From positions 930,001 to 994,000 of the forward strand of contig JAULSN010000001.1 in assembly GCA_033439765.1 (NCBI GenBank): a stretch of DNA of 64,000 bases. Reading direction: 5' to 3'. Under the pieces are notes generated by a model. The model searched no databases. It was given only the letters and a program-made list of their open reading frames with translations, and was not told where the DNA came from. Below are positions 1-11,200 of this stretch, in pieces (within the stretch, counting starts at the first letter, position 1; each line of letters opens with the position of its first letter). Source of the stretch: Lasiosphaeria ovina. Taxonomy: Eukaryota; Ascomycota; Sordariomycetes; Sordariales; Lasiosphaeriaceae. Made by a program: the position numbers and the translations under genes.

Positions 1-688
1 TTGGGTACCCGCTTTCTCCCGACGTAGAGCATGTTTTTTGGGGGAAGTTCCTCACTTTTATTTTGATCTCTTCACAGTTTTTCAATTCTGCTCGGATTCT
101 TGGGGCAACGCTGCGAGAATCATTCCTTCTTCCCACTCTTGACTTTTGTGCTACGAATCGCCGTATCTCTCGAGAGACCGCAGGCCACCAACACGCCAAT
201 GGCCACTTGCAATGCCACCACTTATATCGAGTTATTTGTCTGGGCCTCTTAAAATCATGACCGGTGACTCTTGTCGAATGAGATGCTTGGCGGGGGGATT
301 GTTTGCGGGCTGCAGAATGGCCAACAGCCTCGCGCATGTATGTGGTGAGGCCTACTCTGTGTGCCTCCCCGGCAGCAAATGAAGACTGTTTCGTTTGTCA
401 CATATCATTCCATGGCAGCGAGGACATGAAAGCTACCTTCCGATAGGCTATGCTTTTCCACGAGAGTGTTCCGAATATGCCTTGCGATTTTTCCAACTGG
501 CAGTCCGTGATAGGGGAGCTGTGCTGTGACTTCCTTCTTCTTCTCTTCTTTCCCACAACAGCTTGAAGTATTTAAGACGAAAGGCGGACGCCCTACGTTC
601 AAGAAAGTCTGCCCAAGCGACTCGTTGTCTTCTATCTTAACCTCGGGCCTCACCCAGCATCTACACCTAATCATCCCTCACATATCGC
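1..688. other. Intergenic, left edge of window
   Basis: No convincing gene. Open frames here are short, overlap on both strands and have no recognisable motif. A pyrimidine-rich stretch around 528-550 and the region after it may belong to the promoter and 5' leader of the dynamin-like gene that starts at 689 or 815. Confidence 0.5.
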
Positions 689-3256
689 ATGCCTATTCTG
701 GAGCTCAGTTACCTGCCTCCTAGCCTGCCCCTTTTCAAGTTTGGCGAGGGCAAAACTTGGTGCTTCCGCGCTGTTACCACGACACAGCACCAGATTCCCG
801 AACGTTTCGTTGACATGGTCCCAGACACCATGACAGTACAGGCTGTCGGCCTCATCATGGAGTCTGATGCAGAGCAGGAAGGGACTGCTGACAAGCAAGT
901 CGAGCTCACAAGCAACAAGCATGAGCAGCCCGAGACTTTCATGAGCGAGGCTCTCTTGCAGAAGATCGACCGACTCCGCGAGATGAACATTGGCAAACAT
1001 GTACCACTGCCACAGGTGTGCCTGCCTACTATCCTGGTACTTGGCCGTTTCTCGCACATAGATGCTGATTTATTCCCTTGAAATAGCTTGTGGTTGTGGG
1101 CGACCAGAGCTCTGGAAAGTCATCTCTGTTGGAGAGCTTGACGGGAATCCCGTTTCCCAGCCAAAGTGGGCTCTGCACTCGCTATGCGACGCAGATAACA
1201 CAGCGCCGTGGTTCCCAGTCCCGTGTCAATATCAGCATTATTCCTGGATCGGACGCTTCAGAGGCCCACAAAGCACACGTTGAGGGCTATCACTGCAGCG
1301 CGCTGTCTGGCGAGGATTTCCACGCCAAGTTTCCCCAGATTCTGCAAGAGGTACGCGGCATCCCCTGTCGACCAATGTGGGAAATTCCGTGGCTTATATC
1401 AAAGCAGGTGAATGCCAGAATGGGAATCCGAATGGATCATTCGTCAACCACGGGCACGACATTCAGCCGCGACGTCCTCAAGATCGAGATTTGTGGCCCT
1501 ACGGAGGACTATCTGACAGTCATCGACGTGCCGGGCATCTTCCGTCAAGATACCGAGGGCCTGACCACTAAGAGCGACATACAACTTGTCAAAAGCCTTG
1601 TCAACGACTACATCAAGGACAGGCGGACCATCATACTGGCGGTGCTCCCTTGTAACGTCGATATCGCCACCCAGGAGATCCTGACCATGGCCAAGGAACA
1701 CGACAAGAACGAAGAGCGAACGCTGGGCATCTTGACTAAACCAGATCGCGCGGACGAGGAGCAGTCAAACGACGTGTGCAAGATTGTGCGTCGCGAGGGA
1801 CTCGGAAAGAAGCTCGAACTCGGATACTACGTGGTTAGGAGCCGGGCTCCTGGCGATGGAGATGCCGAGTACGAGCGCCGAGAAGAGATGTTTAACGACA
1901 AACCGTGGAGCAGCCTCCCTCGAGACAGAGTCGGAGTGCGACCGCTGAAGGCACGCCTCCGGGAGCTCCTGGTGCACATTGCACAGCAAGAGTTTCCTAG
2001 CCTGCGGAAAGACGTCGGCAGAATGTTGCATGCTGCAGAGTAAGAACAAGGGGAACTTGGCCCATCGAGAAAGAATGAGCAAGAGCAGCGCATGTATTTG
2101 GGCGGCATAGCTCGAAAGTTCGAGGAACTGGTACGGGCTGGCCTTGACGCGCAGTATTCCAGGCACAGCGTCTTCAAGAAGAACCTGCAGCTGCGACTCG
2201 TCACACTAGTCGTCTATCTCAGCGAGACTTTCGCCGAGGCGCTTGAAAAGAAAGGACACCTTCGGAATTTCGAGGACATGGGATCCAACACCAAGGACAA
2301 CAAGTCCCCCCCGCCGGGTGACGACAGCGAATGGAAAGGCCTCAGACGACATGCGATCGGCTTTCGAGGCCCTCGATGCAGATGACTTTCCCGATCTTGA
2401 TAACATTGTCAGCCACGGCTATGAGGCCGAACCCCCGCAAGACGGCATCATGGAGTGGCTCGAGGGTTTGTACCTGAAGTTTCGCAGCGGGGAACTGATT
2501 GATGTCAATGGGGCGATGCTCTCAAGTGCCTTTGAGGAACAGTCAAGCAAGTGGAAATGCATGGCAAAGGACTATACGAGTGCAGTCGTCGTGGCAATCC
2601 ATTGCTTCATGACCAGCATGTTGGAAGACGTTTGTGTTGACAACCGTGTGCGCGAGGAGCTGTGGTCTGCGATTCTGGAGGAAGTCCTGAAGAGGTACAA
2701 AGCAGCGATGGAGCACGTCTCATTTCTGATGTCGGTTGAGCGGAAGAAGCGACCTTATACACTGAACGCGTATGTGTATCCCGATTCTCCGAGTCTCAGA
2801 TGATTCCACCGATGGACAGACTGGTAACTGAAACTGACATTGAGTAGTTATTTCAACGAGCACCGCCAGAGTGCACGCGGAAACCGGATGGCAGAACTCT
2901 TGGAGGTGGACCCTCTCTACGATGACTCGTACACGGCCGAGCAGATTCGGGCCGCCATGAAGAAGCAGAGCAACACAGAATACGCAACCGCGGAAATCCA
3001 CGATCTCCTCGGCTCATACTATGAGGTGGCGCGACGAAGGTTTGTTGACAATGTGTACCGCCAGGCCGTGGACCACTATCTCCTCACGGGGCCAGAGTCG
3101 CCGCTCGGGGTGCTCAGCCAGGAGTGGGTGATGGGTCTTTCTATCGACCAGCTCAAGGCCACTGCAGACGAATCGCCCAGTGTCAAGGAGCGCAGAGACA
3201 TGCTAGAAAAGAAGATCAAGGACTTGAGAGCTGCAAAGGAGACCCTGAGGCATTGA
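689..3256 (+). pseudogene. Dynamin/Mx-like large GTPase, disrupted by a stop codon and a frameshift
   Basis: Dynamin-family GTPases use GTP hydrolysis for membrane remodelling; fungi carry several Mx/Vps1-like paralogues. Exons read as 689 (or ATG 815)-1015, 1087-1350, 1408-2775 and 2848-3256, with introns 1016-1086, 1351-1407 and 2776-2847. The GTPase domain is complete: G1 GDQSSGKSS, G2 threonine in TGTTFS, G3 DVPG, G4 TKPD. The stalk follows, with the GED in the last exon. The frame is broken twice. An in-frame TAA lies at 2041-2043 inside the conserved stretch read as AAE-stop-EQGELGPSR. A shift from frame 1 to frame 2 occurs near a run of seven C at 2306-2312. Protein similarity continues on both sides of each break. 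I infer a young pseudogene; sequencing error, especially at the C run, is the alternative. An intron using GTAAG at 2040 does not restore the frame. Confidence 0.75.
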
Positions 3257-3838
3257 AGACGGGGCAATGATGGTTGGGTGCGCCTAATAGTCGTCTCCGA
3301 GTTTGTTTCGCCAGCTTGGCTGGTTCTGGATATATGTGTGTAACAATGGAAAGTGGACAGAAAGATGCTCGAGTGTGTTAATGGTTTCAATGGGAGTTGA
3401 GCAAAGAAATGGGCCTGTTTTCAGACAGAGGAACGGGATTATGTGATAGTTGATGCTGCTTTTCGTCTGTGATAAGTTTTCCATCTTTCAGACATCAATT
3501 CGCCAAATGGCAGAGTTGGGAAGGAAGGACGGGCAGACACCTCAGTTGAAAGAGAGGTTTGATTACATGCAACTAAACAGCATTGACGTTGCTGTTGCAC
3601 AGATAAATGCATATCTGGAGAAGAGCGGTGTCAAATTGTTAGTGGGAGCCAGCGCTGGGCACAGCACATCAGCTAAGCTTGCAAGCCGTGTCAACTTCAA
3701 CTGCAAGTGGGGCAGCTTACATACAGCCTCTCTTCAGTGACAGTGACCCCCTATCGCTGTCGCGGGGCACACGAGTCCAGAAGCCGGTGGAGAGAGAGTA
3801 GGTAGCAATGCGCCGCTATTCTCACGACGGCAACACCG
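3257..3838. other. Intergenic between the dynamin-like gene and COG4
   Basis: It holds the 3' flank of the dynamin-like gene and the COG4 promoter. An open frame at 3450-3740 (96 codons) shows no family motif and I do not call it. Confidence 0.5.
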
Positions 3839-6477
3839 ATGTCTGCACTTTCCAATGGCGTCGCTACCACTGCCTCGTCGTCGTCGTCCATGCCCATGTC
3901 CAAGCTGGCTGCCACCAAGAGTAGCAGCACCACCACGCCGCCGAATCCCGCCCTGAGCATGGCCGCCGTCACCACCAATCCGAGCCTCAACGGCACCAAG
4001 ACCGCTTCGTCGGCGTCGAGGAAAGCCCAGGCAAAGGACGACCCTGCCGCCGCGCTGCGCGATGCATCGTCCGCCGCCGAGATTCGAGCCACGCTCGCTG
4101 GCCTACACACGCGCGAGTCGGCCCTCAGCTCCCGCCTCACCGCCCTCGTCGCCGCGCAGCAGGACATCTCGCGCTCCCTCGCCCGCCTCGACAACCTGCG
4201 TGCCGGCCTGGGCGCCCAGGTCATCGCCACGCGCGGCATCAGCAATTCCATGCTCGCGGGCGCCTCCGAGACGGCCGCCCACCTATCGAGCCGCGTGCGG
4301 ACGCTGGATCTCGAGAAGCAGCGGGTCGAGGACACGCTGCGCGTCGTTGAGCAGGTCGCCGAGCTCAAGGCCTGCGTGGCCGGTGTCGTCGGCAGCATGG
4401 GTGCCCCGCAGGACTGGGAGGCCGCCGCTGGGTACATTGCTCGCGCTGCCAAGGTACCCGAGGACATTGCCCGCGGCGGCTTCGCGGCCGCCGTGGTGCC
4501 CACCGTCGAGGTGCCCGACCCGCCGTGGGTGACGCTCGAGACGTCCAAGCAGAGCCTGTGTGGCCTGTTCCTGCGCGAGTTTGAGCGCGCCGCTGCCGAG
4601 AGCGACTGGGCCCGCGTCACTCGCTTCTTCAAGCTGTTCCCGCTGATCGGGAGGGGCGATGTCGGCCTCGACGTCTACGGGCTCTATGTCTGCCAGGGCG
4701 TGGCCGGCACGGCCAGGGCGGTGCTCAAAGAGGGTGGCGGGCAGGGGAAGAAGGACGGTTTGTTCTATGCCAATGCCCTGACGAGGCTGTTCAAGCACAT
4801 CGCCGACATCGTCGACGGGCACGGTGGCTTGGTCGAGAGATACTACGGCGCTGGCAAGATGATCAAGGTCATCGAGAGGCTGCAGGTCGAGGCTGACGTC
4901 CAGGGCGGCATAATCCTTGACTCGTGGACAGACGAGCGGGCCGTGACCAGGAGACTGACAGATGTCAAGAGTTACCCCTTTTCCTTCCTCGTGCAGAGCT
5001 TCCTGCCGCAGAGCCGGGGATTTGGAGGCACACCACGCGTCAACTCTCCGGCTCAGGGAAACCAGGCCAACGAGACTCGCAACAGCGAGGATGAAGGTGT
5101 CAATCTGAAAGAGGTGGACGGTTTGATCACTGAAATTGCTGCGATACTGGGCCAGTGGTTCTTCTACTCCCGCTTTCTCGCTGCAAAGTGCAAGGTGAGT
5201 CGTGCCGCTCACGGCAACCGCGGCAGCCCGTGTTAACGACTAACGATGAAAAGGACCCTGAATCACCTGAAGATGCACCGCTCAGCATTCCCGATGTTCT
5301 TACCGACTCCAACCTGAGCAAAAAGGTATCTTCAAAGCTCGTGGAGCCGTACAAGGTGCTCACCCAGTTCTTCATCCGGCGGTCGGTTGAGAAGGCGTTT
5401 CAGTTGGACGAGTCGCCGGCTGGGCTGTCTCTAAGCATGAGCAGACACATTGAGAGCAACCCCCCTTTCATCATCTCGGCCGTTGACGATGTCATGTACA
5501 TTGTCAACACGGTCATATTCAAATCCATATCCACATCTCAGAGGGCTGTTGTAGATCACGTCATCCCATTGATCTCGACCCTCCTTGGAAACGACTTTAT
5601 CGGCATGATCCAGCGGAAGATGCGCGACGAGTCATATCCCAGAGCTATCGTGCAAGGCGGCTTCCCGCCCGAGGACAGGATCGTCGCCTTCATTGTGCTC
5701 ATCAACAGTCTGGACATGTCCAACGAATACATCTCCCGTATTGTCACGGGCCTCTTGGGGGCCTCTGAACAAACCAACGGGAGCGTGGCTGATGCAGCCC
5801 AACAACAAACCCAGTCCTCCCTCAAGGAGGCTTTCCCTTTCAAAAACGACGCCAAGGACGTTGCTACCCGACTCAACAACCTGAACACGTCCTTCTCGTC
5901 TAGAACCACGGAGCTCCTCAATGAAGGTATTTCGGTGCTCTTCGAGCGGGTGATCAAGCCGCGGCTGCGGCCGGTGCTGACGGACACGTTCCGCGACGCC
6001 GACTACACGCTGACGGAGGACGAGCTGGCCGAGATTGCAGCGCAGAACGAGGAGGAGGAGGACGACGTGTTGGAGCAGGTGCCGCGGCGCTTCGAGCACG
6101 GGTGGGACGCGCTCATGAAGCCCGTGGCGCGGCTCATGACGCCGCGCACCTTCTCCACGGTGCTAGACCGGACGGCGCGGTACCTAGCGGGCGTGCTCGA
6201 GAAGCGCGTCTGGAGCTACGCCGGCGGCCGCACCAGCCCCTACGGCGCCGTGCGCATGGAGCGCGATTTCAACGGCATTGTCGGCGCCATCACAAAGGGC
6301 AACTACTCCGTCCGCGAGCTCTTCGCCAAGACCACCCAGATCCTCATGGTCGCCAACATGGAGGAGGACGAGTGGGACGAGCTCGTCGCCGCCGAGGAAG
6401 AAGACCCCAGCGGTGCCATGTTATGGGTCCTTACCAAGGACGAGAGGAGGAAGGCGAGGACTATGGTCAAGGCTTGA
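3839..6477 (+). CDS. COG4: Conserved oligomeric Golgi complex subunit 4 (COG4)
   Basis: COG4 is a lobe A subunit of the COG tethering complex, which captures retrograde vesicles at the Golgi and works with SNAREs and Sly1. Exon 1 is 3839-5194, the intron is 5195-5253 (GTGAGT, branch CTAAC, AAG acceptor), and exon 2 is 5254-6477; phase 0 is kept and the product is 859 residues. The first 65 residues are Ser/Thr/Ala-rich and poorly conserved. They are followed by the helical N-terminal region (ETAAHLSSRVRTLDLEKQRV), the central region with the KSYPFSFLVQSF motif, and a C-terminal half rich in helices, including YGAVRMERDFNGIV and an acidic run AAEEEDPSG near the end. Length and order match fungal COG4. 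The start is the first ATG in this frame. Unlike the broken gene upstream, it is intact. Confidence 0.95.
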
Positions 6478-7425
6478 TTTCTTGAGGGGCAAGTCAGTTT
6501 TGAAAAAGACGAAGATAGATTTGGTAAGAGTTTGTGTTTTGAAGAAAAAAGAGAAGAACGCCGTTAAACGCCCTTTTGTTGTTGTCTCCAAAAGCGAGCC
6601 CGATTTGATATCATGGAATAGGGCGCATGGATGGCGTATATCTGCGTATATCCCTGCCTCTTCCATCGGCAGATAGTTGTTATTTACTGAAATGGAAGAG
6701 CCCATTTTGCCTTGCTTGAGCTTTACTCGCCTTACCTTGAACTTGGCTGGTCACAGGGACAACAAAGAAACAAGTTCCAGAGATGATACAGCCTCGCCAA
6801 GCAGATATCGGTGTTCTTATTTGGCTCTCATCTGTCTCGCTGCCTCCTTCCGCACACGATAAAGTTGATGAAGCTGAGAGACACCAGCACTCTTCTACTT
6901 CCTCACTTACTGCTGCAAAGCCCCGCAGCACCTGCTCCTATCAGCCGCTCCTACCCCTCCTCCATTGGTTCCTAGATGGAATGCCTCATTTTCTCATGAG
7001 CTGGTTTCTAAAACAGACACGCGACGACAGACCTATCGTTGACAGCAACAAGAACAGCACCTATATATATATATATACAGATCTAATCTGAGTTTGAGAA
7101 CGAAAATTCCCCTTGAACCAAAATCGGAGCCGCCCAATCCCCATGGATGACGTAAACATGCCCACTAGGCGACTTGACAGCAAGGTGGACGAGGACGAGG
7201 ACGAGGACAAGCATTTACTGCGATGCTGGAAGCACTAAGACTGTGGCGGCTGTCTTGGCCACAAGAGCGACAGCTGCAGCTGGTGCTCGTTTGTGAGACT
7301 GCCATCCCCTTTTTTTCTTTTTTTCTTTTTTTCTTTCTAGTTTGCGTTGCGCCGCACCACCCTGGACACCGCATCTCTCTTGCCTCACCTTACTACCCAC
7401 CGTCTCCTCGCCTCACTTCTCATCC
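6478..7425. other. Intergenic with simple-sequence tracts
   Basis: This stretch holds the COG4 3' flank, a (TA)n run near 7063-7077, a GAC/GAG-rich run near 7190-7210 and a T-rich tract near 7310-7340. The CT-rich part at 7370-7425 resembles a fungal promoter or leader. I see no gene. Confidence 0.5.
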
Positions 7426-7962
7426 ATGCCCGACCCAGTCCCAGCCCCGGCACGACATAGGATGATAGAAGCACCCCCCCCTCTTTCTTCTTGGTAAACG
7501 GAAATAGGCAACAGCAGCAACAGAAGGGTAAACCAAAAGCCACCAAACTTACGGAGAGAGAGAGCAAAACAGACACAGTCGTGCGTGCCCAACAGCAACG
7601 GCCGCGTTCCGCTGCTGGCGCCGGCCTACAACGCCGACATTTGCCCGCACCGGGCGGAGCGGTGGGAGCTGCGGACGAATCCGCTGGGGTGCGGGGTGTC
7701 GACCGTGACGAGCCTGACGGCCGCGGCGTCGGCGGTATCCACGCTCGTCGCCGTCCTGCTCATCTGGCTGGCTGCGAGGGCCGTTGGGCGCGTGCGCCGT
7801 GCCCTCCGGGAGCCGGAGCCGGGAGGGTGGTGGAGTGTGGAGGAGCGTAATGTGCACTACTGGAGGTTCTGGGTCCTCCCGCGTGGGAGGCAGCGGAAGA
7901 GAAGTCGTCGCAGCAGGAGTGATATACGCGGTAGTGATGGGAGCAGTGGTAGCGGGGAGTAG
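7426..7962 (+). CDS. Hypothetical small membrane protein, possibly a gene fragment
   Basis: I do not recognise a family with certainty. The visible protein segment (from about 7585) has two cysteines before one strong membrane segment (STLVAVLLIWLAARAVG), followed by a basic, Arg/Ser-rich tail that would lie in the cytosol. No ATG begins this frame near its start. One splice model joins an ATG exon 7426-7493 to 7596-7962 across a GTAAAC...CAACAG intron and keeps the frame (144 residues), but the first exon is only a proline-rich string. The short cysteine-containing part before the membrane helix looks like the C-terminal end of a larger secreted or EGF-like membrane protein whose upstream exons are not seen here. 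It may therefore be a remnant. Confidence 0.35.
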
Positions 7963-8113
7963 GAGCGTTTGCTAGCACCTTGAGAGACATTGAACTCGCA
8001 CGCCGCACCTGAGACAGCAGCGGCTTTTCCTTTCACGTTGTTGATATCTATCTCATGTACGTATTCAACTGTCTTGTATGCATGCAGCTACTTTGCCCCT
8101 ATCCTCATCCCTT

Positions 8114-8404
8114 TCAACCTGAGCTGACTGGAGGAATGATCGCGACTTCGTCGCCGTCTTGTATTATGACGGCGCTGCTCTCGTCCTCGTCGCCCTCGAG
8201 CATATCCACGTACGTCAGGTTGAGCGTGACCAAGCTGTTGTCCAGCACGCTCGCCCTGAAGCCCTGGTATCGCGACTCGAGTGCGCCAAATAGGTCCTTC
8301 AGTGGCAGCGGCGCCGGCAGCGCCTCGACCTGTTTGGACGTATACGAGCCGGCACTGGCAAAGTACAGCACGTTGAAGTGGCCTGTGGGCGGTTTCGACG
8401 CCAT
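8114..8404 (-). CDS. cnxG: Molybdopterin synthase small subunit (MoaD/MOCS2A-like sulfur carrier)
   Basis: MoaD/MOCS2A is a ubiquitin-fold protein whose C-terminal glycine is adenylated and thiocarboxylated by the MoeB/Uba4-type enzyme; it then donates sulfur to precursor Z during molybdenum cofactor synthesis. The single-exon frame is 96 residues, the normal size. It shows the beta-grasp features FNVLYFASAGSYT, a hydrophobic helix with LFGALESRYQGF, the LAINGE-like region reading VTLNLTYVD, and the end DGDEVAIIPPVSSG. The usual last residues are Gly-Gly; here the penultimate residue is Ser. A canonical donor GTAAGT on the minus strand at 8627-8622 suggests an intron in the 5' leader. It lies downstream of dynactin p50 on the same strand. 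The symbol follows the A. nidulans name and is by family only. Confidence 0.82.
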   Translation of the reverse strand: MASKPPTGHFNVLYFASAGSYTSKQVEALPAPLPLKDLFGALESRYQGFRASVLDNSLVTLNLTYVDMLEGDEDESSAVIIQDGDEVAIIPPVSSG

Positions 8405-9195
8405 GGCATATAACTAGACAAGCTTGATTGGCGGAACATTCCCACGTTAGCCTTACAAGAACAAAACAGGGTAGATGATATTGCAAGAGAAGAATTGGTG
8501 GGTGGAAAGTCAGAGATCTTGGTGATTAAATAAAACATCAATGGAGTTCAGTGGTTAATGCAGTGGTTTTCCTCATACACACCGGAGGGTAAAATAGAAG
8601 AAAAAAGGCTTCAGAGACTGGACTTACGTTCTTGATTGCGCTGTTTGTTTGTTGTGCTGGGATGTTGTTAGTGTTATTGAGAGGATAAAAAACTCTAGCC
8701 CGATATATTTTTCAAAGGCCCATCACGTGCAAGCTCGAAGGGCGCGACTAAGCGCAATTTTGCACGAGATTCGACGATTCTTGGGTGGTGGCTCCAGATC
8801 GTATTGGCTTGACAGCCATTTGACCAAGTTCATCCAGCAACAAGATGTGAAGCAGAGAAGCTTGGGCAGCTTCCTGCGTCGTGCGGTGGTGCCATTGTAG
8901 CAGCTGTGGAAGGAGGAAGTGAAAAAGAAAAAGGGTGTCTGCTAGGAATTTGGAATTTATAGATCTGAAATTTTAAGTTGGTGCAAGGATGTCCTTTTTT
9001 TCTTGAGATCCCGACATAGCTCGTTGATTGGTTGACCATTGTGGAGCTTCTTCAAGCTCCGGCATCGTGATCTAAGCCCCCGCCAAAATTGCAAAGCGGG
9101 TAGCCAACGTAGTTACAAGAACTCGTGTTTAGTAAAGAAATGATAAATCGTATTGCGGAGTACGTTAATTGCAATTGGGTATCTTTGTGCAGTGC
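8405..9195. other. Intergenic: leader of the MoaD-like gene and 3' flank of dynactin p50
   Basis: Read on the minus strand, this carries a probable 5' untranslated leader with an intron donor at 8627 and a possible acceptor near 8453-8460, just before the ATG at 8404. The remainder (8650-9195) shows no gene. Confidence 0.45.
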
Positions 9196-10590
9196 TCAAT
9201 GCAGTTTCGCCATCTTCGCCTCGAGGTCTTTTACCCACGCAGCCATGACGTCCATGTTCTTTGCCATGGCAGCATCCCCATCCCCCATGGCCGACTCAAC
9301 TTTTTCTAAGCCCTCCCTCCACTGCTGGATATCGCCCGCCATATCCGCTTGCTTCGCCTCGAGGCGTGCCAAGGTCTCGGATGCTGTTGCCGCATCGGCG
9401 TGAATCATCCGTAGAGACCGTAGACGGTCGAGCAGAGGGGGTAGGAGCGGGGTTAGGTTCTCAATCGTTGGTATTGTCCCGTACAGGGCGTTTATCTTAG
9501 CTGTCTGCTCTGAATCCTCGACAGACAGCACCTCGGCTACAGGGACGGCACCTGTTGAAGCAAGCGCGTCCTGAGCAGCTTTAGCGTTACGGCGAGTCTT
9601 CTCGAGGATCTCGGCCTCTTGTGCCAGATTCCGGACTCTGCGGCTAATGCTGTCCAAGGATGAGGTTGAAGCCTCAGACAAGGTCGAAATCTGTTTGTGC
9701 AGCGAGTCTAGAAGTGGAACAATGGCCCGTGGTAACCCGGCAGAGTCGAATTCTGGCATTGCCGCCGACCCAACACCCAGGGCCTTTTCTAGAATGACGA
9801 GCCGACGATCAAAGTCTGCTGCTTTTGCGAGAGCATGTGACTGGTCATAGCTGGGCGCGTAGGTAATGGTATAGATGGTACCTTCACCACCCCTCTCAGC
9901 AGGCTGCTCCCCAGGACCAGCCGCCCGGTGCTCGGCTGTGGACATAGTTCGGGGAGCCAGAGTGTCGTCGAGTCTCGTCATTTCGTTTAGTATTTTACTG
10001 AGCGAGGCAATCTCGCCATCCTGGGCAGTGTCCCCGGCCTCGATTTGATTTGCGGCAGTCTTTTGCTTGCCGTACTCTTCTTTGGCCTCTTCAATCTCTC
10101 GCTTTAACCGGGCGATTTTCCTGGCAAGATGGTCTGCATCCTCCTCGTCGCTGAAGTCGGCTATCTCCTCGGTTCCATCGTCCAAGATGCGGTGCCGTCG
10201 GCTGGATGCCTTGTAAGACTTCCTTTTCCCATCGAGCCGGTCTGAGAAATCGACATCACTGGCATCCACGGCAGCTGGCATGAACCTGGACCTGGCCTGG
10301 TCTATTCGAAGGCGCGAGTGCGAGATGGCCGCAGCGCTGTCTCCATCATCGTCGGACTCATCAGGAGACCTAATGGTCGTGGGCTTTATTTTCGGTTAGT
10401 CAGGCTCGGTGAAGCTGTCGGCACGACTTACTGGGACTGTGGAGTTGTCGTCGGTCAACTCTGGAGTTTCGTAGATATCTGGTGCGGAATCCTGGGAATC
10501 GTCGAGTTAGCGGGCATTCGGTTTGCATGCAAACGACCAGTGCAAACGTACCAGATCGGGGAGCGCAGCATATTTCCTATTTGACGCCAT
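9196..10590 (-). CDS. Dynactin subunit 2 (p50 dynamitin)
   Basis: Dynamitin is the shoulder subunit of dynactin, linking the p150 arm to the Arp1 filament so that dynein can carry cargo and position nuclei. Three exons: 10552-10590, 10432-10491 and 9196-10383. The introns are 10492-10551 (60 bp) and 10384-10431 (48 bp, GTAAGT, branch CTAAC, acceptor AAAG). The product is 428 residues. The N terminus has the family hallmark ALPDLDSAPDIYETPELTDD, written across the first two junctions. An acidic region follows (SPDESDDDGD, DFSDEEDADH), then coiled coils (LARKIARLKREIEEAKEEYG and several later ones). The length suits the family. The TAG acceptor 14 bp downstream of the chosen one breaks the frame, which is why I prefer AAAG. 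Confidence 0.92.
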
Positions 10591-11200
10591 TGGGCTGACT
10601 CGGCGCGACCGTGTGCCTCCTGCTAGCAGGACTGTTTATGGTATGCGACTTGCACGAAATGAAGTTCAAGTCCAAGTCGAAGGGGGTTGATGTCGAGCGG
10701 GACGTGCGTGCTCTCCCCAGCCCAGCTAAGCCAAGCCTGACGTTGCACTCTGCAAGCAGTGTGGCTCCAGCCCCCACTAACGTTAACACGACAGGGGTCG
10801 TGACCTGAGCCGAGGACGCGCTTGGTGGGTCAATTCGACTCGCGCTTTCCAATTTACGACCAGGTAGCAATGCGAACCTCGTTCGAAACAATTCTGAACT
10901 GAACTCGGAGCTAACTTTAACGGAAACCAGATTTTTGCCTTCACTTTCGTTGTATTGGTATTCATGTTCCAGCCCCTTACATTTGAGACTACCTATACCT
11001 CTTCTTATTCCGTCGCATTTCTAATCGCATCTGCGGATAAAATACGTTCACGGAATCTTGCAGCTCGCCCGCCTTTTCAGTTCCTACGCCATTCGTTCTT
11101 GGTAACAGAGAACACATTCGAGCAAGCTTGATTGACGTATTTGAGATGCTCAAGTGTCTATGATCACGACTTCTCGGCCGGCAAGGAAACCTTTGATAGT
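10591..11200. promoter_or_regulatory. Divergent intergenic region between dynactin p50 and the Rtc4-domain gene
   Basis: A 610-bp spacer between head-to-head genes must hold both promoters. I see no named operator with confidence. An out-of-frame ATG at 11145 lies in the leader of the Rtc4 gene and could act as a short upstream frame. Confidence 0.4.

Noticed and set aside
2040..2088. Possible intron (GTAAGA...GAGCAG) that would remove the TAA in the dynamin-like gene
   Set aside because: It would delete conserved residues (GELGPSR), is 49 bp, has no clear branch site and puts the next exon in a frame that stops soon after.
3450..3740. 96-codon frame between the dynamin-like gene and COG4
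   Set aside because: No family motif and no promoter-like signal; chance frame is more likely.
4283..5212. Long antisense frame (309 codons) opposite COG4
   Set aside because: It lies wholly inside COG4 coding sequence, has no motif, and is explained by GC-rich codon bias.
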